Shown here: one piece after another, positions 17,168-25,661 of the stretch
Layout: every line of letters begins with the position of its first letter
How positions within the stretch are numbered: position 1 is the first letter of the stretch
Notes under the pieces: generated by a model
What the model saw: the letters and a program-made list of their open reading frames with translations, nothing else
What the model was told of the DNA's origin: nothing
Database searches by the model: none
Assembly: GCA_018675335.1 (NCBI GenBank)
Contig: JABGYH010000004.1
Span: 111,076-175,075 of the forward strand
From: Candidatus Woesearchaeota archaeon
GTDB lineage: Archaea > Nanobdellota > Nanobdellia > Woesearchaeales > UBA11576
Direction: 5' to 3'
Length of the DNA: 64,000 nucleotides
Translations under genes and position numbers: made by a program

Positions 17168-17536
17168 TCAAACAGGTTTAGCACAATAAATTCTCATCCC
17201 AGAACAGGCATATAATTTAACCCGCGATAATGATTCAATCGGTTCACAACTAGTTTTCAAATTAAAATCAGTAAAAATTTTCCCCGCAGAATAATACATT
17301 TTACAATCAATAGAAACATATCTTCCACGTTCAGGAGCTGCATTTAATTCCACAATTTCAGAAATTCGCAAGGGATTGGATGACCTAATTTTATCCCCCA
17401 TATTTTGAGAATAAATCCGATATGCACAAACAATATAATTATCAGGAAGTTTTTGTAAAAAATTAATTACAGAATCATAACTTACTTGATTTGAAAATAC
17501 TGTTTTTTTAAAATTAAAAAAATCTAAAAATTTCAT
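17168..17536 (-). CDS. Hypothetical protein, third gene of a three-gene operon
   Basis: I do not recognise this 122-residue protein. It is alpha/beta with several cysteines (IVCAYRIYS, IDCKMYY, YACSGMRIYCAKPV), some possibly a metal site. I chose ATG 17536, five bases after the preceding gene's stop, with GGTGA nine bases before it; a TTG at 17545 is also in frame. It closes the operon of the membrane-anchored helical protein. Confidence 0.55.
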   Translation of the reverse strand: MKFLDFFNFKKTVFSNQVSYDSVINFLQKLPDNYIVCAYRIYSQNMGDKIRSSNPLRISEIVELNAAPERGRYVSIDCKMYYSAGKIFTDFNLKTSCEPIESLSRVKLYACSGMRIYCAKPV

Positions 17537-17541
17537 CACGC

Positions 17542-18009
17542 TCAATCACCGATGCAACCACAATTAATTTGATTAGTTTGCGTTGGAGAATCAGAATCTA
17601 ATTTTTTAACCAACAAACCTTCTGAAGATTTATCAAGTAAAATTTCAAGTTCCAACCTATGAGTGTCCCTACCAGACTTAACAATGCCATCTCCAGATCT
17701 AAAATAAATTTCACCCGCAGCCATGACCATATAACATTTTTCGCTCTTATCGCCAAAATATATTTGGTATTCTGCTTCAAAATACCTTTGTAGTGTCGGA
17801 ACAAAATACGTATCTAATATTTCTGAAAGTCTTTTATGAATTGGAATTTTTGATTTCCCATTTTTAACTCCCTCACCACTAAAAGCATATTTTAACTTTG
17901 TTTTATCACCAACTTTTGCCAAAATATGTTTTACATTTTTATAACCTGTCGAACCAACAGTTATGTTTGGCCTGCCCCTATACATGTTAGCTAATATTCT
18001 TACAACCAT
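17542..18009 (-). CDS. Hypothetical protein, second gene of a three-gene operon
   Basis: I do not recognise this 155-residue protein. It has mixed strands and helices (IPIHKRLSEILDTYFVPTLQRYF) and ends QINCGCIGD with a CxC pair. GAGGT lies six bases before the ATG. It starts ten bases after the stop of the 589-residue membrane-anchored gene and so is cotranscribed with it. No signal peptide or membrane helix; probably a cytoplasmic partner. Confidence 0.6.
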   Translation of the reverse strand: MVVRILANMYRGRPNITVGSTGYKNVKHILAKVGDKTKLKYAFSGEGVKNGKSKIPIHKRLSEILDTYFVPTLQRYFEAEYQIYFGDKSEKCYMVMAAGEIYFRSGDGIVKSGRDTHRLELEILLDKSSEGLLVKKLDSDSPTQTNQINCGCIGD

Positions 18010-18018
18010 TTTTTAACC

Positions 18019-19785
18019 TCACAACTTAAATCCTAAATTTTTCCAAGGAGAATCTTTAATATCAAATTCACCCTTATATCCATCAATTGTCACTTTTCCC
18101 GTTGGAAGTAATCCAATTTTTTTTCTTGATCCATAACTATCAAACTCTGCCACAGTAACTTCTTGATCCAAAAAATTTATTTTATCACCTGAATTAACAC
18201 TTGAATCTGCAAAATTTAAACCACTAAAAATAACCTTTGAATCAATTTTCCTAGGTGTTGGATTTTTAACATAATCAATAATTGAACTAGGAGTTTTTGC
18301 ATTAGAATGTCTAGGCAAATCTACATCATTCGGATCCCCGAATAAGTTTTGATCTTGTTTAATAGTTTCCCCTACAAACTCAAACGGAAACTTTTCTGCC
18401 ACACCCACAAGTGGTTTAACTTCAGGACAAACACATCCTGAGTTTACAACTAATTTGGAATTATCAGAAGTTTCATAATCCATATTTGTTGTTGAACCAA
18501 ATAATCCAAACACAGTTAATGCCAATCCAATTGTTGCCACCTTACTCCAACGAGACGGCCGCACGATATCATTTGAACTACCATTTTGCTCAACGGAATA
18601 ATCAGGAACTGCACTAAATGACTTAACAATATTTAGCGCTCGCGCGATGTCTGCTTGTTCGTTTATTAAATCAACAGATTTTGAACTCAATTTCGCATCA
18701 AGATTTTTAAATTTAGAATCCACAGAATCAAAATCCAAAAAATTTAATGGCAGTTTAATATTTGTTGACTCCACAATTCTCGCAGTTAAATTTGCCCAAG
18801 CAGCAGTAAAAGTTTTATAACCCGATTGTAACTGTGCAATCTGATTTTTTAATTGAGTTATTCCTTCAAGTCCCAAATCAGACTTTTCTAAAACACAAGT
18901 TAATGATGAAATTTTATTCGAAAAATAATTTGAAATTAATCCCACACTTTGCGACAATCTATTAACAGAATTTGAGTTTAATAACCTCGATTTTTTATTT
19001 GATTTTGCATTGCAATCTCGCTTAACAATTCCTCCAACATAATCTCCAAGAGTTTTAATTTCAGACAATTTATACGTTTCAGAAAATTTATCAGAATCAG
19101 ATAAAATATCTCCTAAATGCATATTTGCCAAAGTCTGAATACCAAAATCTAAATTTTCAGAATTAATTATTTCTTGCAAATCCTTACTATCACTAAATGA
19201 GTCATACGATTCAATGAATTGTTTTCGCATATTAAGTTTGCCATGTGCACTCATGCAATTACCATAAAGTTCTCGCTCTAACGCGCCATATTTTGCAGCC
19301 AAATCTAAACTAACTTTTTGTGCAACTATTTTTTTAGCACGCAACTCTAATTTAAGTGTTTTATACGCAGACTTAATTGATTGTTTTAAATCAGCTACGT
19401 CGTCCAGAGTTTCTACCGCACTAATTCCCTTGCTAAAATCAACCAAATAATCAGAATTAAATTCAGGATTCATAAAATCATCAGATTCTAAATTAAACTC
19501 ACTCGCCAAAGAATCATAACTTTTTAATTGACGTTTTTTATTAGTTAATCTTGCATGTACACTACGCACAGATGAAAGAATCTCGCCTTCAATTTTTGAT
19601 AATTTTTGATAATTGATAGAATCTTTCCTTAAACTTGATTTTTGTTCTTTAAGATTTTGTTTTAATACAGCATATTTAGTTTTTACATGATCTCTTAATA
19701 GATCTATATCACTCCCAGTTTTAAGAGATTTTATTGATTGAAATACATCTTTAAAATTATATTCATTTCCCATATATTTAGTCAT
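18019..19785 (-). CDS. Membrane-anchored protein with duplicated helical units
   Basis: The 588-residue protein starts with two copies of an approximately 90-residue helical unit. Compare DIDLLRDHVKTKYAVLKQNL and RLTNKKRQLKSYDSL with DVADLKQSIKSAYKTLKLEL and KLNMRKQFIESYDSF. A further helical region follows, then one membrane helix (VATIGLALTVFGLFG, about residue 415-430) and an outer C-terminal domain with CVCPEVKPLVG and a beta-rich end. No signal peptide, so the N terminus is probably cytoplasmic. ATG 19785 follows GAGGT by nine bases. A protein at 32020 has the same layout and similar units. Function unknown. Confidence 0.65.
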   Translation of the reverse strand: MTKYMGNEYNFKDVFQSIKSLKTGSDIDLLRDHVKTKYAVLKQNLKEQKSSLRKDSINYQKLSKIEGEILSSVRSVHARLTNKKRQLKSYDSLASEFNLESDDFMNPEFNSDYLVDFSKGISAVETLDDVADLKQSIKSAYKTLKLELRAKKIVAQKVSLDLAAKYGALERELYGNCMSAHGKLNMRKQFIESYDSFSDSKDLQEIINSENLDFGIQTLANMHLGDILSDSDKFSETYKLSEIKTLGDYVGGIVKRDCNAKSNKKSRLLNSNSVNRLSQSVGLISNYFSNKISSLTCVLEKSDLGLEGITQLKNQIAQLQSGYKTFTAAWANLTARIVESTNIKLPLNFLDFDSVDSKFKNLDAKLSSKSVDLINEQADIARALNIVKSFSAVPDYSVEQNGSSNDIVRPSRWSKVATIGLALTVFGLFGSTTNMDYETSDNSKLVVNSGCVCPEVKPLVGVAEKFPFEFVGETIKQDQNLFGDPNDVDLPRHSNAKTPSSIIDYVKNPTPRKIDSKVIFSGLNFADSSVNSGDKINFLDQEVTVAEFDSYGSRKKIGLLPTGKVTIDGYKGEFDIKDSPWKNLGFKL

Positions 19786-20034
19786 ATTTATCACACCTCA
19801 ACACGTGATTTTTCGTTATTATTACTCAGTTGTGAAACCTAGTGCTACTTTAAACTATTTGATATCAATAATATCAACAATATTCAAACTCGCCTAAATG
19901 CAGTTTAAATTAATTTACAACCCCTAAATTTGACCATAAATAGGCCAATATCAATTAAAAGACCCAAAAAAGAGAAATACACCTAAATAATATCTATTGA
20001 TATGAAACAAAAATATGATATTAATCAGAGAAAG

Positions 20035-20043
20035 TTTTAAATA
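20035..20043 (+). promoter_or_regulatory. TATA box of the AbrB-PhoU regulator
   Basis: TTTTAAATA is centred 31 bases before ATG 20070, which predicts a leaderless message. Just upstream, GATAT-containing sequence recurs, including a TTGATATCAA palindrome at 19859-19868. Confidence 0.5.
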
Positions 20044-20069
20044 CCAGTTAATCAAACCTAAAAACCACA

Positions 20070-20981
20070 ATGAAACGAAAACTAATCAGACAAGGCGCAG
20101 GCGGATTTACATTTTATGTTCCAAAAAAATGGGTAATCGAACAAGGACTTAGTGCAGGTGATGAAATTGATCTAATCCAAGAGGGCGCAGAACTAACTAT
20201 AAGTTCAACACAACTACCACAAAAAAAAATAAAAAAATTTAAAATTAGAGATAATGAAGAAATTTTAGTAAAAAATGAAATACTAAACTTCTATAGACAA
20301 GGTTTTGACGTTATAGAATTAGAAGCCGAAACAAAACAACAAATTAAATTAGTACAAAAAATTACTGATAAATTTTTACTAGGTTTTGAAGTTACTGAAA
20401 AAACAGAAAACAAAATAACCATTGAAAGCGTTACAGAACCCAGCATAGAAAAACAAGAAACAATATTTAGAAGAATATTTTTAATTACAAAAGAAACACT
20501 TGAACTTGCTAAAGAAGACATGATCCTAGGTGAATTTAAAAACGTAAACCAGCTAAAAGAATTAACCTCAAAAATAATTCAATACTCTTATTTTTGTTCA
20601 CGAAACTTAAGAAAGAAAAAATACGAGCAGAAAAAAACATACTCTTACTACGTAGCATATGACTCGTTCAAACTAATAACTCGCTCAATATATGCAATGT
20701 ATTTAAGATACTATGAAATAAAAAAAGCAAAAGTAAATCCTCAAATAATTCAATTAGTAGAAGAATTACAAAATAGTTTTCAAAAAACATACGAAGGATT
20801 TTTTTCAAAAAATACCGAAAAACTCTTTGAATCAAGAGAAGACATGATTGTAATGTATAGAAAAATAAAAGAATTAATTGTTAAAACAAAAAACTTAGAT
20901 ACACTAGCATTATTTTATCTTGGAGAAGTTGAAAGAATGTTATATCATTTAAATTCAGTATTAATTGCAATATTGACTTAA
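20070..20981 (+). CDS. AbrB/SpoVT plus PhoU-like regulator
   Basis: The 303-residue protein begins with a swapped-hairpin AbrB/SpoVT DNA-binding domain (KLIRQGAGGFTFYVPKKWV, LSAGDEIDLIQEG) followed by two PhoU-like helical bundles. This archaeal architecture is usually annotated as a phosphate-uptake or metabolic regulator. A paralogue with the same layout lies at 61274. No phosphate transporter is adjacent, so the regulated genes are unknown. The start fits the leaderless TATA placement. Confidence 0.82.
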   Translation: MKRKLIRQGAGGFTFYVPKKWVIEQGLSAGDEIDLIQEGAELTISSTQLPQKKIKKFKIRDNEEILVKNEILNFYRQGFDVIELEAETKQQIKLVQKITDKFLLGFEVTEKTENKITIESVTEPSIEKQETIFRRIFLITKETLELAKEDMILGEFKNVNQLKELTSKIIQYSYFCSRNLRKKKYEQKKTYSYYVAYDSFKLITRSIYAMYLRYYEIKKAKVNPQIIQLVEELQNSFQKTYEGFFSKNTEKLFESREDMIVMYRKIKELIVKTKNLDTLALFYLGEVERMLYHLNSVLIAILT

Positions 20982-21022
20982 ACAAACTACAAATAAATAA
21001 AAAAAATCTTTTTTTAAAATTT

Positions 21023-22144
21023 TTATTTCTTTTTATTCTTAGAATTTAATTTAGTTTTAGGCGGAACTGAAGACTTAGTTATAATTAAAGAATGTTTATC
21101 AGCACTTAATTCAACTTCAACTTTATCATTAAACCCAGTAATACTCGTTACGATTTCAGGTAAAAGAATTCGGTTGAGACGAAAATCTAAATTGGTCAAA
21201 ATTTTCTTCGTAGATAAAGAATTATTCAAATCAAGATCATCCATTATTTTTTTTGTTTCAAAACTAATAGTTCCGTCACGAAAAATCTTTGTTTGATCAT
21301 ACAAATACTTAGCAATCTTATCAGCAATATCGTCCCCTGTAGCTTTAGTTATACCTTGTAAACCGGGACTAAGATTAACTTCAATAACTAACGGTCCCTT
21401 AACACTTTCTAAAATATCAACTGCGCAAATATCAGCATCAATTGATTCGGCAGTATCAATAGCAATTTTTTTAGTATGAAAATCAAGTTCGCAAACTTCG
21501 CCTTTTCCACCTGCATGAATGTTTGCTCTTTTTTCCCCATCAGAGGATTTACGTTTCATTGCAGCAACAACTTTGTTACCAACAACAATTGCACGAATAT
21601 CCACACCATTAGTTTCAACATATTGTTGAATTATAACTGGTTGATTAAGTGCTGACAAAGCATCAAGCATAGAACATGCACTAGAAAATGAATCTCCAAA
21701 CATCACTCCCTTACCCTGAGTTCCTTGAGGAAATTTCATAACAATAGGATAATTAACTTTTTCAAGAATGTGTTTTGCCGCAGCAGGACTTGAAGAAATA
21801 TACGTCGGAGGCATTGGAATTTTTTTATCTTGTAAAACTAAGTGAGTTGCTAATTTATCATGCCCAATTGAAAACGCATTAGGTCCCATAGGCATATAAC
21901 ATTTATTTTTTAACACAGATGCAATAGAATGAATAACTTGAACATACCTAAAAGAACCTTTCAAATAAACACAATCATAAAAACTAAGTTTTTTTCCTTC
22001 ATAAAGAATTTCTGCTGCAGCATTACCTAAATTAACTTCAATTGCTTTTAAGTCTAGCTCATCAACTTGATCGAAATATTTTCGCATAGCTTCTGCTGTC
22101 CACTTACTACTCGTACTTCCTAGACTTATTAACGCAGCTTTCAT
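21023..22144 (-). CDS. rimK: RimK-like ATP-grasp ligase
   Basis: The 373-residue protein has the ATP-grasp core of the RimK family: HDKLATHLVLQDKKIPMP, MKFPQGTQGKGVMF with the ATP-binding lysine, IIQQYVETNGVDIRAIVVG, then DILESVKGPLVIEVNLSPGLQGI for magnesium binding. RimK-type enzymes add glutamates to proteins or cofactors; archaeal relatives include MptN and CofF. An extra 80-residue C-terminal domain follows. It lies directly downstream of a RimB-like protease gene on the same strand, so the pair may make and trim a polyglutamate tag. The target is not known. Confidence 0.85.
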   Translation of the reverse strand: MKAALISLGSTSSKWTAEAMRKYFDQVDELDLKAIEVNLGNAAAEILYEGKKLSFYDCVYLKGSFRYVQVIHSIASVLKNKCYMPMGPNAFSIGHDKLATHLVLQDKKIPMPPTYISSSPAAAKHILEKVNYPIVMKFPQGTQGKGVMFGDSFSSACSMLDALSALNQPVIIQQYVETNGVDIRAIVVGNKVVAAMKRKSSDGEKRANIHAGGKGEVCELDFHTKKIAIDTAESIDADICAVDILESVKGPLVIEVNLSPGLQGITKATGDDIADKIAKYLYDQTKIFRDGTISFETKKIMDDLDLNNSLSTKKILTNLDFRLNRILLPEIVTSITGFNDKVEVELSADKHSLIITKSSVPPKTKLNSKNKKK

Positions 22145-22182
22145 TTTTATAAATTTTATTTATTTGTTAATTTAATTAATAA

Positions 22183-22569
22183 TTATTTATCTGCTTCTTT
22201 TGCAGGATCAATCAAAAAACCTTCTTTTAAAATATTTTGACCAATCAAAATACGATACTTCATATTACTTCTATCTGCCAGAGTAAATTCAGTATTAACT
22301 TCTTTATCCGCAAGCATGAGTTTTCCTTTAACAACTGGACGAAGACCTGTTCCCGATGCACTTCTAACAAGTTTAGTTTTCAAAATCGGACCCAATTCTA
22401 AATCTGCTGCAAGTTGAAAATCAACACTACTTTTAGTTGCACCAGTATCAATTCTTGCCATTACTTCTTTTGTTCCCTTTGGACCGAATACTAAAACTGG
22501 CTCGATTAATCCCACTACAGTTTTTTTATTATATTTAATAACAATATTATCGCTAGCTCGTCTTAACAC
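22183..22569 (-). CDS. RimB-like retropepsin-type protease
   Basis: The 128-residue protein matches the Zn_protease/RimB family (PF05618): GPKGTKEVMARIDTGATKS with the DTGA aspartyl-type active site, a SASGTGLRPVVKGK strand and a second ILIGQNIL flap-like segment. In bacteria RimB trims the glutamate tails that RimK adds. I chose GTG 22569 because AGGT sits exactly seven bases before it; another GTG at 22578 overlaps that site. It precedes the RimK-like gene by 38 bases, as the RimB-RimK pairing would predict. Confidence 0.8.
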   Translation of the reverse strand: MLRRASDNIVIKYNKKTVVGLIEPVLVFGPKGTKEVMARIDTGATKSSVDFQLAADLELGPILKTKLVRSASGTGLRPVVKGKLMLADKEVNTEFTLADRSNMKYRILIGQNILKEGFLIDPAKEADK

Positions 22570-22764
22570 CAAAATCACCTATATCAAATTTATTAATATA
22601 TACTACTTAGATTTACACCCTTTTAAGTCTCAAAAGAAATAGGGAGTTTATAAATGTTTGTGAGCATAAAAGAATCTATATGACACATAATAGAATCCCA
22701 TTTATAAATGTTTAAAAAGGAATAAACGATCAAGAAAAATAAAAAATAAAAAAAATGAAAAAAA

Positions 22765-24315
22765 TTATTCTGTTGATTCTGTTTTTGCGTCGTTTGATTC
22801 TGCGCATTTTTTTGAGTCAGTATTACCACCAGATTCTTCTTCCTTAACAGGTTTCATTGTGGGAAAAAGAATAACATCTCTGATCGATTCAACACCCAAT
22901 AAAACTATTGCTAAACGATCAACACCAAAACCAAGACCTCCAGTTGGAGGCATACCATACTCAATCGCATTCACAAAATCTTCATCCATAGGGTGTGCTT
23001 CATCAGATCCAGCATTTAATTGTCTTGCTTGTTCTTCTAAAAGTCTACGCTGCTCAATAGGATCATTTAACTCACTATACCCATTACACATCTCAGCACC
23101 CATACAATAACTTTCTACACGCTCAACAAAACGATTATCATCACGATTAGCTTTGCATAACGGAGTTGATTCATACGGATGATCTAAAATATGAGTTGGT
23201 TGAATTAATTTATCCTCACATAAATGTTCGAACAAAATCTCAACACCCAACCCCCACGTAAAATCACCATCATAATCAAGACATTTTTCTTCTACTAAAT
23301 CTTGAACTTGTTCTTTACTCATAGAGTTCACATCAAGATCTGCAAACTTTTTTAGAGCATCAGACATCGACATTCTAGGCCAAGGAGGTGAAAAATCAAG
23401 TTCAATATCTCCCCGCTTAATTTTAGTAGTATTGAAAAGTTTTTTACAAACGTGAGCCACACAATTTTCATAAATCTCAATAACTTTATCACGATCAATC
23501 ATGCTTTGGTAATACTCAAGCATTGTAAACTCAGGATTGTGAGTTTTATCAACACCTTCATTTCTAAAGTTTTTACAAATAGTATAAACTTTTTCAAACC
23601 CACCCACAATTAATCTTTTAAGATGAAGTTCAGGAGATATAGATAAAAACATTTTCATATCCCATGCATTAATATGAGTTATAAACGGCCTTGCATTCGC
23701 ACCACCATAAATAGTTTGTAACACAGGAGTTTCTACCTCAAAATAATTTAAGTTATGAAAATATTCTCGAATATAATGAATCATCAAACTACGTTTTTGA
23801 AACGTTTCTTTAACTTCAGGATTCATAATTAAATCAAGATATCTTTGTCGGTATCTTAACTCAGTATCTTTTAGTCCATGATATTTTTCAGGTAAAGGTC
23901 TTATTCCCTTACAAAGGATTTTAAATTCTTTAACATAAACACTAACTTCACCAGTTCGAGTTTTAAAAATTTCTCCTCCAACACCTAAAAAATCACCCAT
24001 ACTAACAAGTTTTAGAAGATTATAATTTTCTTCACCCACATCATCTTTTCTTAAATAAATCTGAATTCTTCCAGTTGAATCTAAAAGGTGCATAAATGTT
24101 GCCTTACCCATCTTACGCATTTGCATAATTCTTCCAGCAACTTTTACTGTATCTTTTGTATGCTCTTCTGCAGCTAATTTTTCATATTGTTCATGAAGTT
24201 CTGATGCGTTGTGGGTTTTGTCAAAAGAATACGGATACGGATTAACACCTGCACTGCGTAACTCTTCTAACTTTCTCAATTTTTCTTGAATTAAGTTGTT
24301 GTCTGTTTCTAACAT
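22765..24315 (-). CDS. lysS: Lysyl-tRNA synthetase, class II
   Basis: The 516-residue protein has an OB-fold N-domain (VKVAGRIMQMRKMGKATFMH) and a class IIb core with LRYRQRYLDLI, motif 2 FRNEGVDKTHNPEFTMLE, and motif 3 GLGFGVDRLAIVL. It charges tRNA-Lys. Most archaea use class I LysRS; the class II form suggests acquisition from bacteria, as in several DPANN lineages. The last 30 residues are a polar, acidic tail not seen in typical enzymes. GGGTGA precedes the ATG by eight bases. Confidence 0.95.
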   Translation of the reverse strand: MLETDNNLIQEKLRKLEELRSAGVNPYPYSFDKTHNASELHEQYEKLAAEEHTKDTVKVAGRIMQMRKMGKATFMHLLDSTGRIQIYLRKDDVGEENYNLLKLVSMGDFLGVGGEIFKTRTGEVSVYVKEFKILCKGIRPLPEKYHGLKDTELRYRQRYLDLIMNPEVKETFQKRSLMIHYIREYFHNLNYFEVETPVLQTIYGGANARPFITHINAWDMKMFLSISPELHLKRLIVGGFEKVYTICKNFRNEGVDKTHNPEFTMLEYYQSMIDRDKVIEIYENCVAHVCKKLFNTTKIKRGDIELDFSPPWPRMSMSDALKKFADLDVNSMSKEQVQDLVEEKCLDYDGDFTWGLGVEILFEHLCEDKLIQPTHILDHPYESTPLCKANRDDNRFVERVESYCMGAEMCNGYSELNDPIEQRRLLEEQARQLNAGSDEAHPMDEDFVNAIEYGMPPTGGLGFGVDRLAIVLLGVESIRDVILFPTMKPVKEEESGGNTDSKKCAESNDAKTESTE

Positions 24316-24457
24316 ATTTCATTCACCCTTATTATATATAAGTAATAAAAGGGATGCAAGTTAGTATATAAAAAGGTTTGGGATAAGATACCTACAAGGC
24401 ACACAAAAAGAATATAAATAAATAAACATCAAAAAGAAATGATTAGAAAGGATTAAT

Positions 24458-25162
24458 ATGAGCGAAGAAAAAGAAATTAAAATTAGAATTCTAGATAAAA
24501 TTAGCATGGCCGAAGTAAAAACAGCACTAGAGAAAACATTTAAGGTCAAATTTCAAACACCCACACAAGACACTGATGAGTATTATGATTTAGAAAATAA
24601 TTATTATTTTAAATTAAATCAAGGATTAAGAATAAGAAATGATTCAGAACTAGCATTCAAAGCATTATTTAATATTCCGGAAAAAACTCAAAATCCCTGG
24701 TTTGTTTTTGAAAAAGAATTTAATATTCCAATTTCCAAACAAGCAATAATGGAAATATTTAATTTTGCAAATATTGTTTGTGACTTCCCCCTACCTGGCG
24801 AATTAAATATTGTCAAATTAAAACAAATTCTTAACAAAATTAATTTTGTGAAACAGATGAAAATTTCTAAAACACGTCAGTCTGCAAAAAATGAAAATGG
24901 ACTTATCTGTATTGATTCAGTTAATGAATTAGGTTTATTTATTGAACTCGAAGCAAAAGAAGATAGTTATTTAGATATTTTTAGAACTCAACTACCGTTT
25001 AAGTTTGAAGAAATTCGACATGGATATACTTACTTATATGCAAAAGAAATTATGAACATAGAAGTTCCAACATTTAAAGAGAATTTTTTGAATGATCCTG
25101 ATTGGAATTTTTTAAAAAATCAAAAAGAAATTATTAGTAAACTAATACAAAAAGAGAAATAA
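24458..25162 (+). CDS. CYTH-domain protein
   Basis: The 234-residue protein opens with EKEIKIRI, the ExExK signature of CYTH triphosphate-tunnel enzymes. It then has EYYDLENNYYF, LRIRND, AFKALF, FEKEFN, KTRQS and LFIELEAKED, the charged strands that line the tunnel. The family includes thiamine and inorganic triphosphatases and class IV adenylate cyclases; I cannot tell which reaction this one performs. AAAGGATT precedes the ATG. It stands alone, facing away from lysS. Confidence 0.85.
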   Translation: MSEEKEIKIRILDKISMAEVKTALEKTFKVKFQTPTQDTDEYYDLENNYYFKLNQGLRIRNDSELAFKALFNIPEKTQNPWFVFEKEFNIPISKQAIMEIFNFANIVCDFPLPGELNIVKLKQILNKINFVKQMKISKTRQSAKNENGLICIDSVNELGLFIELEAKEDSYLDIFRTQLPFKFEEIRHGYTYLYAKEIMNIEVPTFKENFLNDPDWNFLKNQKEIISKLIQKEK

Positions 25163-25222
25163 AAGAAATTAAAAAAAACAATTAAAAAAATAAATAAAAC
25201 AAAATAAAAAATTTAATTGATT

Positions 25223-25552
25223 TTAAATCTGAAAGTTTTCCAAATCTTCATCTAATGATTCTAATTCACCAAGATCAAATTCGGAATCTAAATCATCAAC
25301 ATCACTTGCAACTCCAACTCCAGCATCTTCAACAATGTTTGCTTCCACATTAGAAAGTGAATCTGTCGGACTTGATGCGGGCACAGGATTATTTGTTGGA
25401 GTGTTAGTAGATGTTTGCGGCAGTTCTCTTGGTGGTCGTTCAGCATAATTTTGATTCGGATTTGCCGGAGGAACTGACGGATAATTAGGTGCACAACCTA
25501 TCACAAACATAGATAAAATCAGTAATGACATAAATAATAATATTTTTTGCAT
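25223..25552 (-). CDS. Small lipoprotein with acidic tail
   Basis: The 109-residue protein has a signal sequence (MQKILLFMSLLILSMFVIGC) ending in a lipobox-like VIGC, so the cysteine would be lipid-anchored outside the cell. A proline- and asparagine-rich linker follows, and a C-terminal stretch of alternating D, E and L (DDLDSEFDLGELESLDEDL) that may be disordered or bind cations. I chose ATG 25552 because GAGGGG lies about seven bases before it. It lies downstream of the large surface protein gene and may be cotranscribed with it. Confidence 0.75.
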   Translation of the reverse strand: MQKILLFMSLLILSMFVIGCAPNYPSVPPANPNQNYAERPPRELPQTSTNTPTNNPVPASSPTDSLSNVEANIVEDAGVGVASDVDDLDSEFDLGELESLDEDLENFQI

Positions 25553-25661
25553 GAAATATCCCCTCATTTATCCTCTTTAATAAAAAGAGGTATATAAAAT
25601 TTTGTAATTTATTATTAATTAAATGCTAAATAAATAAAAAAAATAAAAAATTTATTCTGAC

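Noticed and set aside
22685..22745. Short minus-strand ORF between two TTTATAAATG elements downstream of the RimB-like promoter
   Set aside because: About 20 codons, no ribosome site; the two elements look like chance TATA-type sequence.
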